Positions 1 to 6,099 of a stretch of DNA of 6,126 nucleotides are shown here, piece after piece (the stretch's first letter is position 1; each line of letters begins with the position of its first letter). Source of the stretch: an uncultured Bacteroidales bacterium (lineage in GTDB: Bacteria > Bacteroidota > Bacteroidia > Bacteroidales > Bacteroidaceae); NCBI GenBank assembly GCA_945871755.1, contig CAMBWV010000070.1:1-6126 (forward strand). Reading direction: 5' to 3'. A program made the translations under genes and the position numbers. A model generated the notes under the pieces. That model did no database searches and was not told the origin of the DNA. It saw only the letters and a list, made by a program, of their open reading frames with translations.

Positions 1-868
1 TGTCGCGGTCGGCGCGGCGAATCTTCTCCACCCAAGGCAGGTTCATCACCTTCGGATGCTGGCGCAACCACCAGATATCGGCCTTATTGCCTGCGAGACG
101 CGTGCAGTGAATGCGGCTCTGCTGGCCAGCTCCGATACCAATGGCCTGTCCATCCTTCGTGTAGCAGACGGAGTTGGACTGGGTATATTTCAAGGTGATA
201 AGGGCAATCATCAGGTCGCGGCGCGCCCACTCAGGGAAATCTTTGCTGACGGTGGGAATATTCGCGAAGAGTGCATCGTCCGTCAGGTCCACCTCGTTGC
301 GGCCCTGCTCAAACGAAACGCCAAACACCTGCTTGGTTTCAATAGGGTTGGGACGATATTCGGGGTCTATCTTCAATATATTATAGGTACCCTTGCGCTT
401 CTCGCGAAGGATTTCCAATGCTTCTTCTGTAAAATCAGGAGCAATCACGCCATCACTCACTTCACGCTTAATCAGGAGGGCGGTAGCCAAATCGCAAGTG
501 TCGCTCAGCGCGATGAAATCACCGTAACTGCTCATACGGTCAGCACCGCGAGCACGGGCATAGGCGCAGGCAACGGGCGAGAGGGGCACCTTGATGTCGT
601 CCACGAAGTAGATTTTGGCAAGGGTTTCGCTCAGGGGCAAGCCAACAGCAGCACCGGCAGGCGACACGTGCTTGAACGAAGTGGCGGCGGGCAGACCAGT
701 AGCTGCTTTCAGTTCACGCACTAACTGCCACCCATTAAGGGCGTCCAGGAAATTGATGTAACCCGGGCGTCCGCCGAGTACTTCCACGGGGAGTTCGCCT
801 GCTTCCATATAGATGCGCGCAGGCTTTTGGTTGGGATTGCAACCGTATTTCAAGGCCAATTCCTTCAT
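1..868 (-). CDS. Phosphoribosylaminoimidazolecarboxamide formyltransferase (AICAR transformylase), stand-alone form, 3' end beyond the window
   Basis: This cytoplasmic enzyme of de novo purine synthesis transfers a formyl group from 10-formyltetrahydrofolate to AICAR, giving FAICAR. The reading frame is open from the ATG at 868 to the left edge, 289 codons; stand-alone family members have about 390 residues, so roughly the last 100 are missing. Visible motifs are [13 protein letters not shown] (8-20), SFKHVSPAG (64-72) with the Lys66-His67 pair that is catalytic in the family, YGDFIALSD (115-123), QSNSVCY (230-236) and [12 protein letters not shown] (244-255). The protein begins directly with the transformylase domain. 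The roughly 200-residue IMP cyclohydrolase domain of bifunctional PurH is absent, so the next step must come from another gene. The start is preceded by A/T-rich sequence without a Shine-Dalgarno. The gene is divergent from engB, with its own promoter near 959-966. The symbol is left empty because purH usually denotes the bifunctional enzyme. The function is confident; whether it is the main or a second copy in this genome cannot be seen. Confidence 0.95.
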   Translation of the reverse strand, partial: MKELALKYGCNPNQKPARIYMEAGELPVEVLGGRPGYINFLDALNGWQLVRELKAATGLPAATSFKHVSPAGAAVGLPLSETLAKIYFVDDIKVPLSPVACAYARARGADRMSSYGDFIALSDTCDLATALLIKREVSDGVIAPDFTEEALEILREKRKGTYNILKIDPEYRPNPIETKQVFGVSFEQGRNEVDLTDDALFANIPTVSKDFPEWARRDLMIALITLKYTQSNSVCYTKDGQAIGIGAGQQSRIHCTRLAGNKADIWWLRQHPKVMNLPWVEKIRRADRD

Positions 869-958
869 ATTATATAGGTATTGTAGTTGGGTTTCTGAAT
901 GGGCTTTCTAGAGTTTTAGCAAAGAGTGCTAGCTGATTTTCCCCTAATAAAGGGTGTG

Positions 959-966
959 CAAAGATA
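959..966 (-). promoter_or_regulatory. Bacteroidetes-type -7 promoter element for the AICAR transformylase gene
   Basis: Read on the minus strand, 966 to 959 is TATCTTTG, an exact match to the Bacteroidetes primary sigma -7 consensus TAnnTTTG, followed by C as is common. Transcription would start near 952, giving a leader of roughly 85 nt before the ATG at 868. No clear TTTG -33 element is seen 19-21 bp upstream. A 6-bp inverted repeat, GGGTGT (952-957) and ACACCC (982-987), brackets the element and could be an operator, but it is short enough to be chance. Confidence 0.6.
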
Positions 967-1062
967 ACAAAAATATCTCTAACACCCATGCAAACCTCTG
1001 AAATTCCCCTCCCGAGCAGAATATCTGGCGAGCATTTGGCATTTTCATCCGCCCTTATCGGG

Positions 1063-1090
1063 TTGAAGTCAAGGGAAAAACGTATTTTTG
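1063..1090 (+). promoter_or_regulatory. Bacteroidetes-type promoter for engB
   Basis: TATTTTTG at 1083-1090 fits the TAnnTTTG -7 consensus exactly and is followed by C. A TTG at 1063-1065 lies 17 bp upstream and could serve as the -33 element, slightly closer than the usual 19-21 bp. Transcription would start near 1097, giving a leader of about 70 nt before the engB ATG at 1165. This placement argues against the more upstream in-frame ATG at 988, which would lie before the promoter. Confidence 0.55.
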
Positions 1091-1164
1091 CGAGGCTTAA
1101 TCTCATTCTTTTTAATCTCTACGGCCGTTCCTCCATCTTCGACTGGCCTTTTTACGCAATTATT

Positions 1165-1770
1165 ATGAACATCAAGAGCGCAGAATTTGTCATTAGCAGT
1201 AGCCGCGTAGAGCAATGCCCCTCCTCTACCCTTCCCGAATACGCTTTCATTGGCCGCAGTAATGTTGGCAAGAGCAGTCTTATCAATATGCTGACGAGCC
1301 GCAAAAACTTAGCCATGACGTCCTCCACCCCTGGCAAGACGATGCTCATCAACCATTTCTGCATCAACGGCCAGTGGCACTTGGTGGACCTTCCTGGCTA
1401 TGGCTATGCCAAGCGTAGCAAAAAGGCCACAGCTCAATTGCAGCAAATGATTGAGGGCTATATCACGCGCCGCGAAAGCCTCGTCTGCCTATTTCTGCTC
1501 ATCGACTCCCGCATTCCGCCCCAGAAAATAGATTTGGAGTTCACCCGTTTCCTAGGCGAGAACAGCATCCCCTTTGCCATCGTGTTTACGAAAGCAGACA
1601 AACTGGGCGTGAATAAGGTGCGCGAAAACGTACAAACCTTCCTCCGCGAACTCTCCAAGGAGTGGGAAGAACTGCCACCGCATTTCATCACCAGCAGCCA
1701 AAGCGGCACAGGCCGCGAAGAATTGCTGGGATATATTGATGCCATCAATAAGGAGGTGGGAGAAGGTTAA
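1165..1770 (+). CDS. engB: Ribosome biogenesis GTP-binding protein EngB/YsxC (YihA family)
   Basis: This cytoplasmic TRAFAC-class GTPase is needed for late assembly of the large ribosomal subunit and is essential in several bacteria. The 201 residues match the family's usual length of about 195-210. All GTPase motifs are present in order: G1 P-loop GRSNVGKSS (30-38), the G2 threonine in the SSTPGKT segment (53-59), G3 DLPGYGYAKRS (75-85), G4 TKAD (142-145) and G5 around TSS (177-179). The DLPGYGYA form of G3 is typical of EngB. The frame is open upstream to an ATG at 988, but the extra 59 residues have no family counterpart and would span the likely promoter. The ATG at 1165 gives the standard N-terminus MNIKSAEFVISS and follows A/T-rich DNA, so it is preferred. 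A histidine kinase gene follows after 79 bp on the same strand, with no terminator between them. Confidence 0.97.
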   Translation: MNIKSAEFVISSSRVEQCPSSTLPEYAFIGRSNVGKSSLINMLTSRKNLAMTSSTPGKTMLINHFCINGQWHLVDLPGYGYAKRSKKATAQLQQMIEGYITRRESLVCLFLLIDSRIPPQKIDLEFTRFLGENSIPFAIVFTKADKLGVNKVRENVQTFLRELSKEWEELPPHFITSSQSGTGREELLGYIDAINKEVGEG

Positions 1771-1772
1771 TA

Positions 1773-1808
1773 CCCAGAAACCCTAGAAACCCTAGAAATT
1801 CTAGAAAA
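1773..1808 (+). repeat. Four tandem 9-bp units (consensus CCTAGAAAC) between engB and the kinase gene
   Basis: Directly after the engB stop codon come four contiguous 9-bp units: CCCAGAAAC (1773-1781), CCTAGAAAC (1782-1790), CCTAGAAAT (1791-1799) and TCTAGAAAA (1800-1808). The units drift by one to three bases from the consensus. They make no strong hairpin and are followed by a C-rich stretch up to the kinase ATG. A related TTCTAGAAAT occurs at 6002-6011. No function can be assigned; slippage-prone spacer DNA is the simplest reading. Confidence 0.75.
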
Positions 1809-1849
1809 TCCAGCCCCCCCAGAAACCAGCCCCAGCCAAAAGCCGCCCC

Positions 1850-3016
1850 ATGAAACTCCGCCACATAAAACTAATCCTCTGCCTAGCAGCCGTTCTTGTC
1901 ACGCTCTTCTCGCTTTGGGCCTCGCACGTCCTGACCCAAGACCTGAAGGACGAGGAGCGGCGGCGCGTGGAGATATGGGCGGCTGCTATGAAGTCGCTCA
2001 CCACAGCAGACCAAGGAGCCGACATGACGCTGGTGCTGCAAGTGCTGGAGAGCAATCACACGATACCAGTTATTGTGGCCGATGCCGAGGGGCATATCAT
2101 TGATTCGCGCAACCTCCCCTCGTCCTTCCAAACGGCTACAGACACGCTCGAGGCCCATCAATCCATGCAGCGCGCTGGCCACACCATGCGTATCGACCTC
2201 GGACAACCCTCCACAGGTGCGAAGGGCAAGGCGGCCTTCATCACTGTTTCCTATGGCGAATCGCAAATGATACAGCGCCTCACTCTCTATCCCTATGTCC
2301 AACTGGGCATCGTGGCCCTCCTCGTGGCCGTGGCTATTTACGCTCTCCTTTCGTCGAAGCGCGCGGAACAGAACAAGGTTTGGGTAGGTCTGTCGCGCGA
2401 AACGGCTCACCAGTTGGGTACGCCCATCTCTTCCTTGACGGCTTGGAGCCAACTGCTCAAGGCGAACTATCCCGACGACCCCATTCTTGATGATATGGAA
2501 ACTGACCTCATGCGCCTACGATTGATTGCCGAGCGTTTCTCGAAAATCGGTTCTGCCCCCGAACTGAGCGAGACGAACCTAGGCGAGGCCATCGACCATA
2601 CCGTTCAATATATTAGCCGCCGCACCTCAGACCGCGTGCGTATGTATTGCAGTCTGCCTTCGGAGCGCATTATGGCCCGCATCAACGCGCCGCTCTTCGA
2701 ATGGGTCATCGAGAATCTGTGCAAGAATGCCATTGATGCCATGTCGGGTGAAGGCGAAATACGCATCTACGTTTTCCGCGAGCGCGACCGCATTGTTATC
2801 CAAGTGTCCGACACGGGCCGTGGCATCCCTGCCCGCCATGTCCGCGATGTCTTCCGCCCAGGCTACACCACCAAGAAGCGCGGCTGGGGTCTCGGCCTTT
2901 CTCTCGCGCGACGAATCATTGAGCAATACCACATGGGCCGCATATTCGTAGAGCGCAGTGAGGTTGGCGTTGGCACTACTTTCCGCATTGAGCTGCCCCG
3001 CAACGGCAGACAATAA
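1850..3016 (+). CDS. Membrane-bound sensor histidine kinase
   Basis: This is an inner-membrane two-component sensor that would autophosphorylate on a histidine and pass the phosphate to a response regulator not present in the window. The 388 residues show a first membrane helix (about 7-27), an extracytoplasmic sensor region (about 28-147), a second helix (about 148-168) and a cytoplasmic kinase core. Within the sensor, IPVIVADAEGHIIDSRNL (72-89) resembles the strands of a PAS/Cache-like fold; that is an inference. The core has the H-box SRETAHQLGTPISSL (182-196) with phospho-acceptor His187, the N-box ENLCKNAIDAM (288-298) with Asn293, G1 DTGRGIP (321-327), the F-box VFRPGYTTKK (334-343) and G2 GWGLGLSLA (345-353). 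No clear HAMP domain lies between the second helix and the H-box. Gln188 follows the histidine where most HisKA proteins have Glu or Asp. No Bacteroidetes promoter is seen in the 79-bp gap after engB, so co-transcription is likely; a terminator follows at 3097-3154. The signal and partner are unknown. Confidence 0.93.
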   Translation: MKLRHIKLILCLAAVLVTLFSLWASHVLTQDLKDEERRRVEIWAAAMKSLTTADQGADMTLVLQVLESNHTIPVIVADAEGHIIDSRNLPSSFQTATDTLEAHQSMQRAGHTMRIDLGQPSTGAKGKAAFITVSYGESQMIQRLTLYPYVQLGIVALLVAVAIYALLSSKRAEQNKVWVGLSRETAHQLGTPISSLTAWSQLLKANYPDDPILDDMETDLMRLRLIAERFSKIGSAPELSETNLGEAIDHTVQYISRRTSDRVRMYCSLPSERIMARINAPLFEWVIENLCKNAIDAMSGEGEIRIYVFRERDRIVIQVSDTGRGIPARHVRDVFRPGYTTKKRGWGLGLSLARRIIEQYHMGRIFVERSEVGVGTTFRIELPRNGRQ

Positions 3017-3096
3017 TCCATCCCTCAGATTCTCCTGCACGTTTTTTCAACACGAATCTATCGAATGTAGATAGAGCTGTTCCTGATTCTAATACG

Positions 3097-3154
3097 CGAA
3101 TATCTCGACTGCCATGACGAAGCCGCCATTAGCACTCGAGATATTCGTTTTTTT
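3097..3154 (+). terminator. Rho-independent terminator downstream of the histidine kinase gene
   Basis: A long stem is formed by CGAATATCTCGA (3097-3108) and TCGAGATATTCG (3136-3147), a perfect 12-bp pairing. It continues past one C-C mismatch with three further pairs (TGC 3110-3112 against GCA 3132-3134), leaving a 19-nt loop. Seven T residues follow at once (3148-3154). The site lies 80 bp after the kinase stop codon. The stem is fairly A/T-rich, and the long mirrored arms would also fit a dispersed palindromic repeat serving as a terminator. Confidence 0.75.
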
Positions 3155-3193
3155 CTGACACACGAGCCAGCTGCCAAAAGCGGCGTTGAAATC

Positions 3194-3234
3194 AGGTCGT
3201 CAGTAACCCATGAAAACAAGGTCGCCAGCGACCG
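3194..3234. repeat. Imperfect 15-bp direct repeat, second copy forming a small hairpin
   Basis: AGGTCGTCAGTAACC (3194-3208) recurs as AGGTCGCCAGCGACC (3219-3233), matching at 12 of 15 positions. The second copy folds as GGTCG-CCAG-CGACC. The three differences are what make the hairpin arms complementary in that copy. No function is evident. Confidence 0.4.
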
Positions 3235-3270
3235 AAAAAACGATTCACCCTGAACTGGGTGAATCGTTTT
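3235..3270 (-). terminator. Terminator hairpin of the CotH lipoprotein gene, displaced by a transposon insertion
   Basis: AAAACGATTCACCC (3237-3250) pairs perfectly over 14 bp with GGGTGAATCGTTTT (3257-3270) around a 6-nt loop. On the minus strand the stem ends in six T residues (3240 to 3235), as expected for a factor-independent terminator of the CotH gene. It could also act weakly on the plus strand, where four T follow. The distal 8 bp of the stem (3263-3270) are one copy of the target duplication of the adjacent miniature element. Before insertion the stem would have begun one base after the CotH stop codon. Confidence 0.8.
3263..3270. repeat. Target site duplication, copy 1 (ATCGTTTT)
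   Basis: ATCGTTTT directly abuts the GTAA end of the miniature element and recurs exactly at 3408-3415 on its other side. An 8-bp duplication is characteristic of IS66-family insertion. This copy is part of the terminator stem. Confidence 0.88.
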
Positions 3271-3407
3271 GTAACTACTCAGGTCGTTTTTTGCCCGAAA
3301 AAACCAGTTTGGCTGTGAACTAATTGTGGGTGGAATGATGCCGTCTGTGCCCCTTCGGGGCGCGCCGAATAGCCCCCTAGCCAGCAACAATCCACCTGAG
3401 TAGTTAC
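3271..3407. mobile_element. IS66-type miniature inverted-repeat element (MITE), 137 bp
   Basis: The element starts GTAACTACTCAGGT (3271-3284) and ends with its perfect inverse ACCTGAGTAGTTAC (3394-3407). The inverted repeats extend imperfectly to 24 bp (3271-3294 against 3384-3407, 21 of 24 matching). An exact 8-bp direct repeat flanks both ends. Termini beginning GTAA, repeats of about 20-27 bp and 8-bp target duplications together are the known signature of IS66-family insertion sequences. The interior of about 90 bp contains no transposase fragment and has one small GC hairpin (GCCCC-TTC-GGGGC, 3349-3361). It must therefore be moved in trans by a full-length IS66 relative elsewhere. The exact target duplication suggests a fairly recent insertion. 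Assignment to a mobile element is firm; the IS66 family rests on ends and duplication length only. Confidence 0.85.
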
Positions 3408-3415
3408 ATCGTTTT
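3408..3415. repeat. Target site duplication, copy 2 (ATCGTTTT)
   Basis: This is the second exact copy of the 8-bp duplication. It lies between the right end of the miniature element and the CotH stop codon (3417-3419), leaving one base (3416) between duplication and stop. Confidence 0.88.
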
Positions 3416-3416
3416 C

Positions 3417-5975
3417 CTAAAGTCCTTTGAAGTATTTCTGCTCTTCCTCAGCCGTTATTTGTAGGTCTTGGCGGAAGGCATTCAGCATATCTTTGGGGCG
3501 CGTCAGGAGTTTGGCGCGGAAGTCTGCTATCTGCTTCTCCCATCCCGCATAGGTATGGTAACTCCAGCGGTCGCAGTCGCGCTTCATCTCGGGACGGATT
3601 GTGGCCACGAGTTGGTCGAAGTATTTCGTGGTGCGGTTGGGATGGAACGTAACGCGCAAGTGGTGGGAGAGGCGCTGGAGCAAGAGTTCGCGGAAGGCGG
3701 GGCTATTCAGCAGGTGTCCCGCGAGGACGTTGTGCTTGTCGTTGTGCGACAAAGAGGAGAAACTGCCACCACCGCAGCGCAAGTATTTCGAGGGACTGGC
3801 AAAAGATACCCACGTAGCATCGAGGTCGTAATAGACGAAATGCCAGCGGCCATCGGCTGCGGGGTCGGAGGAATGCACGAAGCGAATATTGCCAATGTCG
3901 GTATTGCCCGTATAGATTTGGCCGAGTTTCCAGTCAATGAGGCCTTCGAGGTCGGCGCGCTCGCTCACATATTTGTATGCCGCAGCATCCTTGAGGTCGT
4001 TTTCGATAGCATAATTCAAGAGGCCATACCAGGATGCTGAGCGCCCGAACTCGGCATCCCATACGGACATAATGCAAGAGGTGGAATCGGCATCGCCGCC
4101 CAAATGGCGGGCCAGGAAATGCTTGTCAACCTTTTCGCGTAGGAAGTACAAACCCTGGTACTCGGCATTGATATACAAAGCCACGGGCCTGTATTTCTGA
4201 ATGAGCAAGTGGGGGCATTCTTCAGCCATCAGCCCCGTGAAAAATTCGTCGCGTATCATGCAACGGTCTTGGTCCTGCGAGCCCGAACGAAGGACAATAC
4301 TTCTGTATTCCTGCGCCTCGCCTTCACCGAAGAAGTCGTAGGCAATCTCGCGTGAGCCGTAGCGGTTGTTGAACTTGAGATAAAACGATTTCTTGGGCAG
4401 TGCGCGCGAGAAACCGCCGAAGATGCGAAGGTCGAAGTTGGTTTCCAACCGCGTCCCGTCCGTTTCGATGATGGCCAGATGGGCAGGTTTGGACATGGGC
4501 TTCCAGTAGTTGGCACCTTTGTGCGGAAACTCGGGCGTAAAACCTGGACCATCGGCGCAGAGGCCGCTGTTGTGGCTATAGAGATCAGCAGGAGCGGCAG
4601 TAATCGTCACGACAGGCAGGTCGTGATTCTCGCCAAGGATGAAGGTGTGTGTCGATACGGCGCTGCGCATCCGCGTGGAGTCGCCCTCGTCGAAGGTGCG
4701 AAGGACCATGCTTTTGTTGATGCGGAGCGAATCTGTGAGCAAGGGCGAATTTTTCGTGGGCAATGTGCCGTCGGTGGTATAGTGCACCTTGCTATATCCA
4801 GCAATAAGGTGAAGAACCATGTCCCCCACCTTATTATATACGCCCGATTGTTTGTCAAACTGCGGTGCTGGTGCTATCGTGCGGAATCCTACGGCTGGAT
4901 TCTCTGTCCCCATCGTCGGCGAAGTGAAGTAGAAGAACCCTACCCCATTGCTCGTACGCCCAATGCTGGAGCCCTGAACCGTGCCCTTAGCGCAAACACC
5001 GTCGGCAAACTTGCCTTTGTGCAAGAGGAGGAGTGTCTCGGCATTGCCCAGTTTAATGTTGGCTTCCTTCTGTGCGTCGGTGGCCTTCTTGCCGCGAAGT
5101 CTTATCATGCGAATCTCGCCAGGCTGTATCGTTCCCTCGGGTAAGGCCCATTGGATAGGCTTACTGGCTATTGTCTGATTATTGTTGTCCTCGGTCTTTG
5201 TGGCCAAGGCGTATTCGCCCAACTGCACGGGCTGGTCCGACACGTTCTTTACTTCCACCCAGTTCTCACTGTTCTTCTCGGCACGGCTCATGAGTTCCCA
5301 AATCAAGAGGGGACTCTTACGACCGGCCTCCACCTGCTTGGCGGATGCTTCGTAACCGCTATCGCTGTTGGCCTGCCCTGGTGTAGGATAATAGGAGGTG
5401 TGAAACTTGCCATCTTCGCCCCTCACATAGGCTTCATCGGCCTGGAGGTCGGGAAAGGTTACTTCGCTGGCTATCGTCGATTGCGGCGTCACGAGTTGGA
5501 TGCGCGCTCCGCGACCTGCCATCGTGATATTGGCCACAAGAGCCCCCTTAACGGTGGTCTTGCCGTCGGACTTCTTCTTGGTGAAGACAAGAAGGTGCTC
5601 GCCTGGTTGAAGGGTCACATCGGGAAAGTTCCAGTCCTTCACCTTTTCCTTGGGCTCTTCCTTCTGCGTCGCAGTTGTATCAGCGGCCGTGCTGTCTTTC
5701 TCAGCGTTGGTCACCAGCAACGTATAACCTTTCAAGGATATGGCTTCTTTCGACACATTCTTAATTTCCAACCAATCGCAAGGTTCACCGCCAGCCACGC
5801 GCTGGAGGCCCGTACGATTGCTGGCCATTATCTCATTGATGACAAGTTGCTTTTCAAAGAGTGCATCGCGTTCGGCCTGGCTTAGGTTGGTTGGCATCTG
5901 CTGACAGGCGGCAATAAATGTGGCGCTAAGGGCAATGATTCCTGCAAAAACAGAGAAGAAGCTTATACGTTTCAT
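3417..5975 (-). CDS. CotH kinase family lipoprotein with two lamin-tail domains and a chitobiase-type C-terminal domain
   Basis: The product is an exported lipoprotein of 852 residues. Residues 1-24 are a lipoprotein signal, MKRISFFSVFAG followed by the lipobox IAAC with Cys24 as acylation site. Next come a lamin-tail (LTD) domain at about 42-205 (LVINEIMASN, DWLEIKNVS) carrying a charged Thr/Lys/Glu-rich insertion at about 93-114, and a second LTD at about 221-363 (NWVEVKNVSDQPVQLGEYAL). A CHB_HEX_C-like domain follows at about 370-446 (VHYTTDGTLPT). The rest is a CotH domain: FGGFSRALPKKSFYLKF (520-536), YINAEYQGLYFLREKVD (601-617), TGNTDIGNIRF (689-699) and HFVYYDLDATW (712-722), whose Asp residues are likely metal or catalytic ligands by analogy. 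Spore-coat CotH phosphorylates a coat protein; the substrate in non-sporulating Bacteroidetes is unknown. No acidic surface-export signal follows Cys24 (QQMPTN), so periplasmic orientation is possible. An in-frame ATG at 6020 would add 15 residues ahead of the signal peptide, so 5975 is preferred. Confidence 0.92.
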   Translation of the reverse strand: MKRISFFSVFAGIIALSATFIAACQQMPTNLSQAERDALFEKQLVINEIMASNRTGLQRVAGGEPCDWLEIKNVSKEAISLKGYTLLVTNAEKDSTAADTTATQKEEPKEKVKDWNFPDVTLQPGEHLLVFTKKKSDGKTTVKGALVANITMAGRGARIQLVTPQSTIASEVTFPDLQADEAYVRGEDGKFHTSYYPTPGQANSDSGYEASAKQVEAGRKSPLLIWELMSRAEKNSENWVEVKNVSDQPVQLGEYALATKTEDNNNQTIASKPIQWALPEGTIQPGEIRMIRLRGKKATDAQKEANIKLGNAETLLLLHKGKFADGVCAKGTVQGSSIGRTSNGVGFFYFTSPTMGTENPAVGFRTIAPAPQFDKQSGVYNKVGDMVLHLIAGYSKVHYTTDGTLPTKNSPLLTDSLRINKSMVLRTFDEGDSTRMRSAVSTHTFILGENHDLPVVTITAAPADLYSHNSGLCADGPGFTPEFPHKGANYWKPMSKPAHLAIIETDGTRLETNFDLRIFGGFSRALPKKSFYLKFNNRYGSREIAYDFFGEGEAQEYRSIVLRSGSQDQDRCMIRDEFFTGLMAEECPHLLIQKYRPVALYINAEYQGLYFLREKVDKHFLARHLGGDADSTSCIMSVWDAEFGRSASWYGLLNYAIENDLKDAAAYKYVSERADLEGLIDWKLGQIYTGNTDIGNIRFVHSSDPAADGRWHFVYYDLDATWVSFASPSKYLRCGGGSFSSLSHNDKHNVLAGHLLNSPAFRELLLQRLSHHLRVTFHPNRTTKYFDQLVATIRPEMKRDCDRWSYHTYAGWEKQIADFRAKLLTRPKDMLNAFRQDLQITAEEEQKYFKGL

Positions 5976-6090
5976 TATGAATAGGGATTCATTAAGGTAG
6001 GTTCTAGAAATTAGTTTCATTGGAAGGTAGTATCTCTATTTGGCTTGGATGTCTTTCCGCCTCTCGCACCATATCTTTTTGTTTTTCATA

Positions 6091-6099
6091 CGAAAATTA
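6091..6099 (-). promoter_or_regulatory. Weak candidate -7 element upstream of the CotH lipoprotein gene
   Basis: On the minus strand 6099 to 6092 reads TAATTTTC, one base from TAnnTTTG, about 115 bp before the ATG at 5975. No convincing -33 element is seen upstream of it. The 151-bp region 5976-6126 otherwise holds no strong promoter, hairpin or repeat apart from a TTCTAGAA palindrome (6002-6009). The gene might instead be read from a promoter beyond the right edge. Confidence 0.2.

Larger units (their letters stand above)
3017..3416. other. Convergent intergenic region without genes
   Basis: These 400 bp separate the converging kinase and CotH genes. In order they hold a weak hairpin TCTATC/GATAGA (3057-3075), the kinase terminator (3097-3154), a small hairpin and imperfect direct repeat (3194-3234), the displaced terminator hairpin of the CotH gene (3235-3270) and an IS66-type miniature element (3271-3407) with its 8-bp target duplications. 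Open frames here, including a 110-codon minus-strand frame at 3058-3390, run straight through these structures and have no recognisable protein content. Confidence 0.8.

Noticed and set aside
56..724. 222-codon plus-strand open frame
   Set aside because: It lies antisense to the clear AICAR transformylase gene and has no recognisable motifs.
870..1106. 78-codon minus-strand open frame upstream of the transformylase gene
   Set aside because: It spans the divergent promoter region and ends just before the transformylase start; its translation shows no domain or signal peptide.
988..1164. N-terminal extension of EngB from the in-frame ATG at 988
   Set aside because: The extra 59 residues have no EngB counterpart, would precede the likely promoter at 1083-1090, and the ATG at 1165 gives the normal family length.
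3058..3390. 110-codon minus-strand open frame
   Set aside because: It runs through two terminator hairpins and into the miniature transposon, so it is composed of non-coding structures.
5151..5885. 244-codon plus-strand open frame, with similar ones at 3468-4040 and 4479-5144
   Set aside because: All are antisense shadows of the CotH lipoprotein gene, whose frame has clear domains throughout.
5976..6020. 15-residue N-terminal extension of the CotH lipoprotein from the ATG at 6020
   Set aside because: It would place residues before a well-formed lipoprotein signal peptide that starts with MKR at 5975.
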